64,000 nt of DNA from the NCBI GenBank assembly GCA_039105265.1, contig JAPFFF010000001.1:9486001-9550000 (forward strand). Direction: 5' to 3'. Position numbers and translations under genes: made by a program. Numbering within the stretch: the stretch's first letter is position 1; the number at the start of each line of letters is the position of its first letter. Below are positions 32,901 to 40,796 of this stretch, piece by piece. The notes beneath the pieces were generated by a model. It made no database searches. It was not told where the DNA came from and worked only from the letters and a program-made list of their open reading frames with translations. Source of the DNA: Tritrichomonas musculus (taxonomy: Eukaryota > Parabasalia > Tritrichomonadida > Tritrichomonadidae).

Positions 32901-34285
32901 TATGGTGGATTACCGACTTGCAAAGGTGAAGTATAATGGTATTCAAGTAATTCAAAATAATTATCTGTTTGAAGTTTATAATTATTTAATCCTGAAGATT
33001 TATATTCGAAGTCAACAATGAAGTCATAAGTTTTATTATTTATGTTCAAAGTTGCTGAATATGTACAATTGGCAAAATCTTTGACGGGGTAAATGTAAAC
33101 CCTCCATGCGTCATTATCTTCTTTATACGTTTGAATTTTACAGTTATCTTTAGGTGCTAACATTCCTTTATTAACTAATAACTCAAATGGGTTTCCTTGA
33201 TTATCATAACCAGCGAAAGTGTGTAATACTTTTTTATTAGCTTCATTTTTAGCAATACATATAAAGGCTACTTCATGAGAACCAGGATTTTTACGTGTTA
33301 ATTTCAGGGGTATATTGAAACTGTAATTAGTACCTACCCATTCATTACCTTGTTTAGTCATTTTGTAATCAGTACCGAATGCTTCATCGTGAAATTCAAA
33401 AGTTTGACCTTCAATTAATGCTTCAAATTCAGGACTACCAGGAACATATCCCCAATCAGCATAATATAAAGGATTTGTTTTATCATCTATTACACCGTAA
33501 GCTTTCATTTCATAAAAGTCGGGCAATGGTGAACGATACAATTTAAAGCAATTGTCCGCATCTATTGTATTACACCTAAGATTTATTAATTTATTTGAAT
33601 CATTAGCTTTGTCACAACTAACATTTGTTTTTTGATTTGCGATATAATTTATTTTCATAAATCCAGATGTATATAAATTTAATGGTGTATCACCTTTTTT
33701 ATTTGACATATATATTTTTGCTCCAACGTCATCTTCTTGATAAACCAACTCATAATTTCCATTTGAAATGTTAACAATAGGATTTTTAAACATGTTTTCT
33801 TTAGAAGTTTTAGTTATAATTGCTTTTGGTAATTTCATATATGCAGGTAATTCTATTTCGAATACATCACCGATATATTCACCAAATTCAGTTTTGATTG
33901 ATAATGTGTTTAAATCTGGTTGATCTAAATTTTCCGTTAATTTATCTGAAGTAATTATGAAATCATATATACCATCTTCAAATGAAAAGTCACCATCATC
34001 ACCATCTTGTTTATCTTCTAATGTTTTAATTCTTGATTCATGATTGTTTAATTCATCCGTAAATTTCATGGTTTGTTGATTGTATGAAGAAACTGAGGCG
34101 TCAATATCAGCAAGTCTTAATGTTAAACTTTGAGGATTTGTTGAAGTCATTATTATGTCTCCATCAATAGTGGCATCACCATGAACATGAATGTTTTTAA
34201 ATTCTGAATCTTTATCGGGCATACCACCTCCACCACCGATGAATGCTCCATCTTTTGCATTTTGTTTTGTAATTATTGCAGTCAT
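29930..34285 (-). CDS. Large fibre/spike-like virion protein
   Basis: A 1,451-aa protein, the largest of the element. The N-terminus has a glycine-rich patch (FIGGGGGMPDKDS) followed by a phage-fibre-like start (IHVHGDATIDGDIIMTST) and a short coiled coil. The first 570 residues are beta-rich with extracellular character. A central helical part includes one hydrophobic stretch (VQISNFCFNFGGLMKVGAEG). The second half repeats blocks of the type ALKTDIPEIPTDFVNESALA, typical of trimeric tail fibres. The C-terminal 100 residues (GDYLVKVTDTSCYGVGDEVF) resemble phage head-fibre or capsid-decoration domains. I infer a receptor-binding or decoration protein; no enzyme motif was seen. Confidence 0.7.
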   Translation of the reverse strand: MTAIITKQNAKDGAFIGGGGGMPDKDSEFKNIHVHGDATIDGDIIMTSTNPQSLTLRLADIDASVSSYNQQTMKFTDELNNHESRIKTLEDKQDGDDGDFSFEDGIYDFIITSDKLTENLDQPDLNTLSIKTEFGEYIGDVFEIELPAYMKLPKAIITKTSKENMFKNPIVNISNGNYELVYQEDDVGAKIYMSNKKGDTPLNLYTSGFMKINYIANQKTNVSCDKANDSNKLINLRCNTIDADNCFKLYRSPLPDFYEMKAYGVIDDKTNPLYYADWGYVPGSPEFEALIEGQTFEFHDEAFGTDYKMTKQGNEWVGTNYSFNIPLKLTRKNPGSHEVAFICIAKNEANKKVLHTFAGYDNQGNPFELLVNKGMLAPKDNCKIQTYKEDNDAWRVYIYPVKDFANCTYSATLNINNKTYDFIVDFEYKSSGLNNYKLQTDNYFELLEYHYTSPLQVGNPPYGLVLYMPKDDELIYTIADVSYEKGINTFEFLANTGYYTVSPRPEACTTLYTNFNIQTSGVVIGENIESHVFVLNSLGNTVDIAVNQISALQNYCAKLEKEINDMKNKTNWFDIVMDVVQISNFCFNFGGLMKVGAEGIFGALKLAFSKNAGSTVKEVAYVDEIIDDGLVLAPHEVVEEKPYVETEIIIPDERLCFKYYCEHIETNYKIDVSFMVDDIGEMYRIYEYEYKENGSIECLNSDVADISAINCELVYEFPYILIYGTIQPSFVKLKYTPAAKNDNELLLGETLTNNQLLTASATKKLIENHKVQLNESFTNKLSETLNNYATVRYVQDNYPSYTYLNTNFKNNNQLTNILNAYALKTELAEAIPTIPNDLVNESALSTALTTALEPYVTKEDILSTENITQELSITTYFVNGTTNDEDKRTKIVNLDGDLCKILKKSSLIVKGSCNNDDISGEYLYDSEDSEYYYYKKGENTFSIYFFYYGGTFRYNDNYVVDLESVCYSYRPEVYDEYCIPNMNLIKNNYALKTDMTHAIEQVKSEIPEIIEGQTTIQFKIENNTIPDLDYDTFHEMIEQYGLDIVSSNNFYTAHYVHVDYSYNDDQPSQIMRMEGSNSGLWFLYDCHELINPGTGETPEILSCSITKNIEPTDKNAFSSRYVSNTFALKTDIPEIPTDFVNESALATALEPYAKLANLSEFAKTQDLPDMTQYETKTTAEGKYALKADISKEYFTDSSGEVYIKDPNNILALGGANQTCSDAPLMVMKPNHSRNTRILSIGNQLDSSKERWLDFDINVKSDEATIKYNEITALKITQSKVCIMNAYDMDGNAYAKINSNTTITHYCPIEESMNSINDFVIGAPVYMTGKVYKYEENKDSSSRGQSHFEPSTENDTTDCICSVKTNGRWNEYVGICVKIDEVNKCVTFATHGDYLVKVTDTSCYGVGDEVFIDEGELKTLTGQTAITSKINRTTVGVITAKINDTMLAVFKT

Positions 34286-34355
34286 TTATTAATTTATTAA
34301 TTATAAAAATAAATATTTTTAATATACGAAGTTTAGAGATTTTATTATATAAAAC

Positions 34356-34387
34356 GGACCTAAAGGTCCTGAGGGTCATTTTGACCC
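34356..34387. repeat. Tandem GC-rich hairpins downstream of the 113-aa gene
   Basis: GGACCT-AA-AGGTCC (34356-34369) and GGGTCA-TTT-TGACCC (34373-34387) stand side by side, three bases after the stop of the gene at 34391. They may act as a 3' processing or termination structure, or be copies of the dispersed hairpin cassette seen elsewhere in the element. Confidence 0.7.
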
Positions 34388-34390
34388 GAA

Positions 34391-34732
34391 TCAATATTCA
34401 AATTTAAGGAATAATGTGAAGTTATCAGGTATTATTTCATTACCTTTTGCATCAGTGAACCATACTTTAAATCTATCATGGTTTAATGTATATTTATATT
34501 TTCTGTTGTCATCTGGAGGCGTTAAATTAGCGTACCAAACGAGAGAATCACAGTATTCATCACGTGGGACAAATGATGCATGAAGTTCGGTTTCACCGTC
34601 TAAATATCCGTCACATGTAGCACGGCAATATTGAAAAGAAATATATTTATCATTACGAGAATTAACGAACTCAGGAGGAAATTTATTTTCATAGTCACGA
34701 GTGATAAAGTAAGTTTTGGTTGTTTTATGCAT
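34391..34732 (-). CDS. Maverick 113-aa beta-rich protein, possible minor capsid/spike protein
   Basis: A small protein with alternating beta-strand character, several cysteines (FQYCRATCDG, DEYCDSLVWY) and the tail RFKVWFTDAKGNEIIPDNFT, ending LFLKFEY. Such endings occur in jelly-roll minor capsid or spike proteins, and it sits between the fibre-like and capsid genes on the same strand. It is shorter than a usual penton protein, so the assignment is tentative. Confidence 0.6.
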   Translation of the reverse strand: MHKTTKTYFITRDYENKFPPEFVNSRNDKYISFQYCRATCDGYLDGETELHASFVPRDEYCDSLVWYANLTPPDDNRKYKYTLNHDRFKVWFTDAKGNEIIPDNFTLFLKFEY

Positions 34733-34764
34733 TTATGATTTGATAAAAATAAAAATATATAAAT

Positions 34765-35259
34765 TTAAAACAAGTCTGGGTCTATTTCATCTTCGTTTAT
34801 GTTACATTTACTAGCTAATTCATTTACAATTTCAACTTTAGCATCAGACCTATTTTTAATGAATTCATTAAGTTTATTTTGATTTTCACATTCTTTTACT
34901 ACACATTCATGATAAAATGATGTTTTATAATTTATTCTATCAGCTTTAATATAAGCTTTCATTAATCGTATTTGTGATCCTGACGTTAAGGCGCCGAAGG
35001 CACGTCTAGGAATAGTTAACCATTCACACTCAGGGAATAACTCTCTAAATTCTTTATATGTCATGACTTTTTGGGTGTTAGGGCTTTGCCCGGGACTATG
35101 TCCTTCTTTATAAACTAATGAAAGACATAAAATTTTTATGTTCATTTTATATTTATAGAATTTATCAGTTATGAAGTCATCAAAATATACTTGAACGGCT
35201 TTAAGTTCTGATTCAGGAAGTTTTTCGAATAACTTATTAATGTTGATGTATTCACTCAT
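34765..35259 (-). CDS. Maverick 164-aa protein, unknown
   Basis: No family recognised. It is helical, with the readable blocks FEKLPESELKAVQVYFDDFI, FRELFPECEWLTIPRRAFGA and SFYHECVVKECENQNKLNEF. A GC-rich double hairpin (35081-35103) lies inside the frame and encodes the odd insert GHSPGQSPNTQ. A GGCGCC-containing patch lies at about 34990. The gene belongs to the minus-strand block with the capsid and fibre-like genes, so a structural or assembly role is likely but unproven. Confidence 0.65.
   Translation of the reverse strand: MSEYININKLFEKLPESELKAVQVYFDDFITDKFYKYKMNIKILCLSLVYKEGHSPGQSPNTQKVMTYKEFRELFPECEWLTIPRRAFGALTSGSQIRLMKAYIKADRINYKTSFYHECVVKECENQNKLNEFIKNRSDAKVEIVNELASKCNINEDEIDPDLF
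35081..35103. repeat. GC-rich double mini-hairpin inside a coding frame
   Basis: GGGC-TTT-GCCC (35081-35091) is followed by GGAC-TAT-GTCC (35093-35103). A related but decayed version lies at 37956-37976 in another gene. Confidence 0.75.
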
Positions 35260-35357
35260 TTATATAGAAATAAAAAATTTGAAAAATAAGTTTTAAATAG
35301 ATTTAAAAATTTTTGAAAATGTTTGAAATGAAAAAATAAATAAATTAATTATTAGAT

Positions 35358-37076
35358 TTATTCATAACCAACTGGAACACCTTTAGGGAAATATTCAACA
35401 CCTTTTGTTGACCAAGCAAAGTATGTATCGCTACATATCCAAGCTTCAGGCGCAGGTGGGTGTTGATCTGGAAATTCTGGATCAGGAATATAATAAGTGT
35501 CATCAATTCCTCTATACATTGGTTGACCACGGAATGTAACTGTAACAGAATTAGAGCCAGTATCAATTCCATCAAATACATAACCAGCGTTTGAACGTTC
35601 AAGTTGGAAGTTAATACCAAAACTTGTTCCATCACTTCTGCAGTTTGAGTAACGTTTACCAGTTACTGGATCATTAAGGGGTTGAGTGAATGAATCCTCA
35701 AATTCTTGTGTAGCTTCAAGTGCTCCATCTAATTCATTAGCGATTAATTGATGCTGGTAAAATCTGGCAGAGCAAGTGTTTGAAAATTCAGTATCTGGAT
35801 AAGTTCTTTTATTAACAACTAATTGAACGTTTTGATACATGATATTATCAAAGCATGTAATATCTAATGGACTCTTAGGGAACATCATGGTTATATTTGT
35901 TGCATTTCTGAGAGGAATTGATTTTGAAATTTCTAAACCATTAACTTTAGCAGTACCTTCAAATATTTCACGTGTTAATTCTTGTGATGGAACTAATAAT
36001 GCAGTTTGTAATTCACGAATGAGTCCTTGATATACTCCAGGCTTGAGACCAAATCCTGAAAGATTTGATCGACCTAATTGAATAGTACCGCCTAAAACAT
36101 TTAATGTTATTTTACCAACTTTCATATCAATTCCATTTGCTGATGTTATAGTCAATTTATCATTTACTACTTTATCTTTTGATACTTTAACTTTTAATAT
36201 ATTTGGATCAGGTTCTTCGTTTTCATTTGGAGCTTCACCAGCTTTATATTGAACGACAATATTTGCTGGCTTTCCTACTTGCGTGAATTTACGAGTAATT
36301 GGAACAACTGCTGGCATTTCTTCATCAATGGCTTTATCATCGAGAAATTGAAATGTTTCTTTAACAACATTAGGATTAACTTGACCCCAAACCATGGCAC
36401 GAAGTGATGTTTTAACTTCTTCTTCAATTTCACCACTAATTTTGTTAGGGTAAAGTTGCCATGCTTGAAGCGCAAGCTGATCAGTAAATGGTATTGTTAA
36501 TTCTATAGTTAATTTGTGTGGTTTACCGTCGGCAACGTCTGCAAGTGGAAAATAGCATCCACAAATTGAAGGTGAAAATTGAGATACATTTTCCCATGTT
36601 GAGTGAGAGAATTTTGAAGTTGCTTTAGCATCACGTGGTTTAATTGAATTGTATGCGAATGATTCACGTTGAAGTTCATCTTGTCTGTAAGTATCAAGTA
36701 ATTTTCCATCAATCCAAAATCTACAGTCTTCATAAAATTCAACGGCATTTTTGAATACAGTATAAAGTTGCATTAACTTATTAATATCTGCGGAAACATC
36801 AACGGGTTCAGATAATTGAACAAAGTACTCTAAAAGAATCGTAGAAAATCCTTTTTCGATTTGTGAAATTGTATGACCAGAATGAGTTAGTTTTATTCTT
36901 GTTTTAGTTCCTACTGGCATTGGAGCATCTTTATTTGTGAATTCTTCCATAACTTGACTAAATGAATTATCGCCACCATTTCGTTGAATTAAATTTCTAA
37001 GTTTGTTTTGAAAGAATGTGAGAACATCTCCTTCATCATTTCCTAAATTTTTCGTTTGAGCGTTTAAGTATGTCAT
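35358..37076 (-). CDS. Probable major capsid protein (double jelly-roll)
   Basis: A 572-aa beta-rich protein in the size range of Polinton double-jelly-roll capsid proteins. It has no transmembrane segment or enzyme motif. Readable blocks include the N-terminal FFQNKLRNLIQRNGGDNSFS, the first barrel region (GTKTRIKLTHSGHTISQIEK), the aromatic FYEDCRFWIDGKLLD and a C-terminal half with VTFRGQPMYRGIDDTYYIPD. The gene lies between the fibre-like block and the MAFGSWFK gene with which it is divergent (113 bp apart), the usual surroundings of a capsid gene. The call rests on length, composition and place in a Maverick. A structure prediction would decide it. Confidence 0.65.
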   Translation of the reverse strand: MTYLNAQTKNLGNDEGDVLTFFQNKLRNLIQRNGGDNSFSQVMEEFTNKDAPMPVGTKTRIKLTHSGHTISQIEKGFSTILLEYFVQLSEPVDVSADINKLMQLYTVFKNAVEFYEDCRFWIDGKLLDTYRQDELQRESFAYNSIKPRDAKATSKFSHSTWENVSQFSPSICGCYFPLADVADGKPHKLTIELTIPFTDQLALQAWQLYPNKISGEIEEEVKTSLRAMVWGQVNPNVVKETFQFLDDKAIDEEMPAVVPITRKFTQVGKPANIVVQYKAGEAPNENEEPDPNILKVKVSKDKVVNDKLTITSANGIDMKVGKITLNVLGGTIQLGRSNLSGFGLKPGVYQGLIRELQTALLVPSQELTREIFEGTAKVNGLEISKSIPLRNATNITMMFPKSPLDITCFDNIMYQNVQLVVNKRTYPDTEFSNTCSARFYQHQLIANELDGALEATQEFEDSFTQPLNDPVTGKRYSNCRSDGTSFGINFQLERSNAGYVFDGIDTGSNSVTVTFRGQPMYRGIDDTYYIPDPEFPDQHPPAPEAWICSDTYFAWSTKGVEYFPKGVPVGYE

Positions 37077-37189
37077 TTTAAATATTGAAAAAAAATTAAA
37101 TAATAAGTTAATAAAGAAAAGAATTTTATAGTTTTGAAAAAATAAATGAATTAAGAAATGAAAAATAAATTTTTTACATTAATGAAAAT

Positions 37190-37510
37190 ATGGCATTTGG
37201 AAGTTGGTTTAAAAATATTGTGAACGGAGCTAAAAACATAATTGGCAAAATAGTTCCAAAAGTAAAGAAAGCAGTTGAAACAGTTGGTAGATTTGCACCA
37301 TTGATAGGACAAGCTGGTGATTTAATAGGTGGAAGTGCTGGTGAGGTGATAAATACAATCGGAAATGGTGTGAGTAAATTAAATGACAGAATTAATTATA
37401 AAGGTGGAAACGTTAACGCGTTAGGTGCGAACGGTGCAGGAGCTCGAAGAATTGTTGGAGCGAACGGAGCAGGTATTAGAAGGTTTGATATTCCATTACT
37501 GAAGGAATAA
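37190..37510 (+). CDS. MAFGSWFK amphipathic protein, long paralogue
   Basis: A 106-aa protein starting MAFGSWFKNIVNGAKNIIGK, then basic helical segments, a Gly/Ala-rich hydrophobic part (APLIGQAGDLIGGSAGEVIN) and a repeated ANGAGARR/ANGAGIRR motif near the end. Beginning, size and charge recall the adenovirus pVI/pX class of minor core or membrane-lytic peptides. It is divergent from the capsid gene. A 75-aa paralogue lies at 29006-29233. Confidence 0.7.
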   Translation: MAFGSWFKNIVNGAKNIIGKIVPKVKKAVETVGRFAPLIGQAGDLIGGSAGEVINTIGNGVSKLNDRINYKGGNVNALGANGAGARRIVGANGAGIRRFDIPLLKE

Positions 37511-37517
37511 AAATAAA

Positions 37518-37661
37518 TCATGAGTAAAGTCGTTTCCTCATTTCATCAGTTAATTCAGGTGGTTTATCGTTTAATGTTGGGGAAAGTTTCACAATGCGAA
37601 TGAGTAAATTAGCGAGTTCAATAATTGCTAAACAACCAAGAAAAATTTCTGATAAACTCAT
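37518..37661 (-). CDS. 47-aa one-span membrane protein
   Basis: A complete short frame from ATG (37659-37661) to TGA (37518-37520). The N-terminal half is a hydrophobic helix (MSLSEIFLGCLAIIELANLL, then IRIV) followed by a polar tail ending EMRKRLYS. It begins 71 bp from the plus-strand gene at 37732, and its stop lies 8 bp beyond the end of the MAFGSWFK gene. Tiny membrane proteins are common in capsid-forming mobile elements, but the function of this one is unknown. Confidence 0.55.
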   Translation of the reverse strand: MSLSEIFLGCLAIIELANLLIRIVKLSPTLNDKPPELTDEMRKRLYS

Positions 37662-37731
37662 TTATTATTAATTAAAAATTTTTATTTTTGTTTTTAATTA
37701 AAGATCTTTGATCAGAATTATTTCATAATTC

Positions 37732-38091
37732 ATGGATTTAAAAGTTATTGAACCAATTAAAAACTATTTAAAAGAATTTAAAACAGTCGATGAATTTAAT
37801 TTATGGTATTCAAAGAATAAGGAAGAAGTGGATAAGTTAACGACTCATAAATTAAACAAAATGTATAAAATCGATGGTTATAGAATTACAAAAATAAAGG
37901 GTGTGTTGATGTTAAAGAAATGGGTTGAAAAAGAGGAAAAAGAGATAGTTAGTAAGGCTTCGCCCAGGACGGATGCCATTGAAGAATTAAGGAATGAAAT
38001 AAATGAAATCAGAAATACAGTAAATAAAATTATATCATTTCTTCAGGAATCGTCAAGTTCTATTGATGTATTACCACCATCGACAACTTGA
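37732..38091 (+). CDS. Maverick 119-aa coiled-coil protein, unknown
   Basis: Two helical parts: an N-terminal domain with FNLWYSKNKEEVDKLTTHKL and DGYRITKIKGVLMLKKWVEK, which resembles small helix-extension DNA-binding folds, and a C-terminal coiled coil (IEELRNEINEIRNTVNKIIS). Between them lies SKASPRTD, encoded by a decayed GC-rich hairpin cassette (37956-37976). The last 49 bp overlap the convergent ATPase gene. Confidence 0.65.
   Translation: MDLKVIEPIKNYLKEFKTVDEFNLWYSKNKEEVDKLTTHKLNKMYKIDGYRITKIKGVLMLKKWVEKEEKEIVSKASPRTDAIEELRNEINEIRNTVNKIISFLQESSSSIDVLPPSTT
37956..37976. repeat. Decayed GC-rich hairpin cassette inside a coding frame
   Basis: GGC-TTC-GCC followed by CAGGACGGATGCC. It matches the pattern GGCTTYGCCCRGGAC of the cassette at 35081-35103. 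Confidence 0.6.
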
Positions 38092-38876
38092 ATGATCATA
38101 TATGGATGACTTTCACAATCTTCAGTTTTTCGTTTCAATATTTTTGAATACATTTCATAAAATTCGTCAAATGATAAATTAGATGCTGATTGTGAATAAA
38201 TATAACGTAATTGTTGTTTATTGAAACATGGAAATATAAATAATGTTGATATTTCATTTTTAACATGAGGTTTTAATCCTTTCCAACCTTGAATTAAAAG
38301 GAGGAATGAAAAATTTATATGTCTACATCTACGTATTAATTGGCTAAAATAAGATTCTTCTGAAGAAAAGAGTTTACTATTTGAGATATCATCGAATAAA
38401 ACGATTGTATGCAATACTTCTCGGTTGAAATCAGAAACGGCAAGCATTTTAAACATATCCTCTTTTTGTTGATCATCGATTTTATCCTGCAAGTTTTCCC
38501 GTTTGATAAGATTATATAAATTCTTTGCTGAGATTAAATCCTTCATAAATTCAACAGCTTCTTGTTCACTAATGATAATATATGGAATCATAAGAAGTGG
38601 CTTTAAAGCTAAAAATGTTTTATCTGATTCTTGACCGTCTTTTGTAACGTAGATAAATAAGTGATGAGTGTTTAATACACCTAATTTGATGATTTCCTTT
38701 AATGCTATCACAGTCTTTCCTGATGATTGCTTACCAACTATGACGTTAACACTATTTAACCTAATATTAACCTCAGGGTGTATTTCAGAAATTAGGCTTT
38801 CATTTTTATTCATAGTATAGGTTTTCAACGTATTCATAACGTGCGTTTTAACCATATTCTCTAATGATGTGTTCAT
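38043..38876 (-). CDS. FtsK/HerA-type packaging ATPase
   Basis: A 277-aa ATPase of the A32/FtsK-HerA class that pumps DNA into capsids in Polintons and related viruses. Walker A is VGKQSSGKT (residues 47-55). Walker B is TIVLFDDIS (D162, D163). A conserved stretch (RRCRHINFSFLLLIQGWKGL) follows, with the sensor-like glutamine. Size and motif spacing match the family. Its start is 106 bp from the stop of the next minus-strand gene, and its 3' end overlaps the 119-aa gene. Confidence 0.9.
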   Translation of the reverse strand: MNTSLENMVKTHVMNTLKTYTMNKNESLISEIHPEVNIRLNSVNVIVGKQSSGKTVIALKEIIKLGVLNTHHLFIYVTKDGQESDKTFLALKPLLMIPYIIISEQEAVEFMKDLISAKNLYNLIKRENLQDKIDDQQKEDMFKMLAVSDFNREVLHTIVLFDDISNSKLFSSEESYFSQLIRRCRHINFSFLLLIQGWKGLKPHVKNEISTLFIFPCFNKQQLRYIYSQSASNLSFDEFYEMYSKILKRKTEDCESHPYMIIQVVDGGNTSIELDDS

Positions 38877-38982
38877 TTTCTATGTATTAATGTAAAAGTT
38901 TATTTTAATTATAGATAAAAATATATTTTATGTTTATGAATCATTAACTGAAATTAGATATTAACACATTTCTTAAAATTTA

Positions 38983-40416
38983 TTATTCAGGTTCTTCTAC
39001 GATTGCTGATGTTTGTAATGCTTGTACTTGTGATTGAACATTAGCATCAAACCATTTATTAAAATCACTTGGATTTGGAGGTAATGTATTTATTCCTTTA
39101 AGTATTATTGCAATTGTTGCTTTAGCAACTAATGGAATATGTTCAGGGTCAACTGGTAGTCCGGATTTATTACACATTTCACATGCAGTAGGTACAAATT
39201 CACCAATTTTTACAGGATTAATTAAATAATCGTGAACTATGAACTCAATAGCTTCTTTAACTGCTTTCTTTCCTCTTAAATTCTTCCATTGATCCTCATT
39301 AACATTCATAACACTTTCACCATAAACATAAACCATTGCAGGAAGTAAAGCAAATTGATTCCATATAACTGTTGCCATTTGTGTAAGTGTGAATGGTAAT
39401 TTTACACCGTTGAGGTATTTGATACCTTGATAAATTGGAGAGATACACTTACCAACAAATGCCTGATAAGTTGAACGTTTCTTTGGTTTGATTAAGTGCT
39501 TTTCATCGATACCAGCAGCTTTTAATTTTGTTTCAAAGTCTTGCCAACTTTCACCCGCATAATTAGTGACTGTACGCCCTGTTTCATCAAATTGAGGATG
39601 ATATATATTATTAATAAATCCTCTTAAGTTCATACCTTGTTTATGAGCTTCTTTACGTTGGTCCACAGTTGGGTAAGCTTTATAATAAGCATTGCGATAT
39701 GGGAATAATGACGGAACGGTTGTAAATCCATTAACTATTACAGGTTTCTTACCTTCTTTTGTTTGTACGACGACTTCAGGTATTCCGTCACCATCTAAAT
39801 CTTTACCGGTGGCTTCATATAAATCATTATATCCATGTCGATTAATCCATTCATTCGCACTTACAACACTCTGAGCGTCTCGAATTTGTTTAACATCTTG
39901 ATTTAATTTAGCCACAACATTAATTAAGTCATCCATACCAACATTACCGTATTTATTTTGTTTTGCCTTTTTCGTTGGTTGAATTGCAGCCATTCTTTCA
40001 CGGTAAAACGCCATATCATTTAATGCTTTAGTTAAGTCTTTCTTATTAATGTTATTTTCTGCCAAGCTAGCGTATGATTGATCACGCATTTGGTTTAATT
40101 GAGAAACATTATTTATTAATTGCGGAATTTTCGATTTATTCATTTTATTAATTGGTAAAAAATTTAAATTATCGTTTTTGTTTTGAAAATTATTTAATCT
40201 AGAAATAAAATTTGAAATTGATTTATCATTTATTCTCAAACCTTCATGTTGTATATAATTATTTTCATTTAAAAATTTCATTAAATTTGAAACTGAACCT
40301 TGCCATGAAGGCGACTCATGAAGAGTAACGTTAAGTTTTTCATTAATTAATTCAATATATTTATTAAGTTTATCAAGTTTCAAACCTTTAAAATTATTTC
40401 TATTTAATTTTGACAT
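38983..40416 (-). CDS. Maverick 477-aa structural-type protein, unknown
   Basis: Residues 1-130 are helical and polar with an Asn-rich linker. About 185-235 holds a calcium-loop-like DLDGDGIPEVVV inside ANEWINRHGYNDLYEATGKD, followed by VNGFTTVPSLFPYRNAYYKA. The C-terminal half is mostly helical with CEMCNKSGLPVD. I cannot name the family, but the middle block resembles proteins found in other Polinton-like and large DNA viruses, so a virion role is plausible. The start codon lies inside a 78-bp block that is also present in both terminal repeats (40799-40877 and the left mirror). The gene is read away from the right end. Confidence 0.7.
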   Translation of the reverse strand: MSKLNRNNFKGLKLDKLNKYIELINEKLNVTLHESPSWQGSVSNLMKFLNENNYIQHEGLRINDKSISNFISRLNNFQNKNDNLNFLPINKMNKSKIPQLINNVSQLNQMRDQSYASLAENNINKKDLTKALNDMAFYRERMAAIQPTKKAKQNKYGNVGMDDLINVVAKLNQDVKQIRDAQSVVSANEWINRHGYNDLYEATGKDLDGDGIPEVVVQTKEGKKPVIVNGFTTVPSLFPYRNAYYKAYPTVDQRKEAHKQGMNLRGFINNIYHPQFDETGRTVTNYAGESWQDFETKLKAAGIDEKHLIKPKKRSTYQAFVGKCISPIYQGIKYLNGVKLPFTLTQMATVIWNQFALLPAMVYVYGESVMNVNEDQWKNLRGKKAVKEAIEFIVHDYLINPVKIGEFVPTACEMCNKSGLPVDPEHIPLVAKATIAIILKGINTLPPNPSDFNKWFDANVQSQVQALQTSAIVEEPE

Positions 40417-40490
40417 ATTCTTTATATTAAAATAAATTTAATCATTTACGTATAAAATTTATGTTTTCAATATTTGACTTTTGAGATTTA
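40413..40490 (-). promoter_or_regulatory. Leader of the 477-aa gene, copy of a TIR block
   Basis: The block from the start codon (AAAGAATATG on minus) through CATAAATTTTATACGTAAAT to AAATCTCAAAAGTC is repeated in the same orientation at 40799-40877, and inverted in the left TIR. The TIR copy also keeps the ATG, so a working gene leader has been copied between the gene and the element ends. Confidence 0.65.
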
Positions 40491-40638
40491 TTTTTTTTTT
40501 GAGACATGTGATATAAAAATAAATGATAAAATAATTTTATAATTTGTGGTGAACGTTTATTTATAAAATTTTTTCGATTTGTGAGAGTATTGAATTAAAA
40601 AATTTTAAAAATTTGACTAGTCGTTTTCTCGTCAAAGT

Positions 40639-40796
40639 ATTGAAAATTTCGTTTTTACTCGTCAACCGTCGTTAGTTTATATTTAATTTGAGTAATTATT
40701 GAAAATTTCGTTTTTACTCGTCAACCGTCGTTAGTTTATATTTAATTTGAGTAATTATTGAAAATTTCGTTTTTACTCGTCAACCGTCGTTAGTTT
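40639..40796 (-). repeat. 58-59-bp tandem units in right TIR
   Basis: Two full units and one truncated unit of the sequence seen in the left TIR. All three carry the GTAAAAACGAAATTTTC version, while two of the left units carry GTAAAACGAAGATTTC. Confidence 0.85.
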
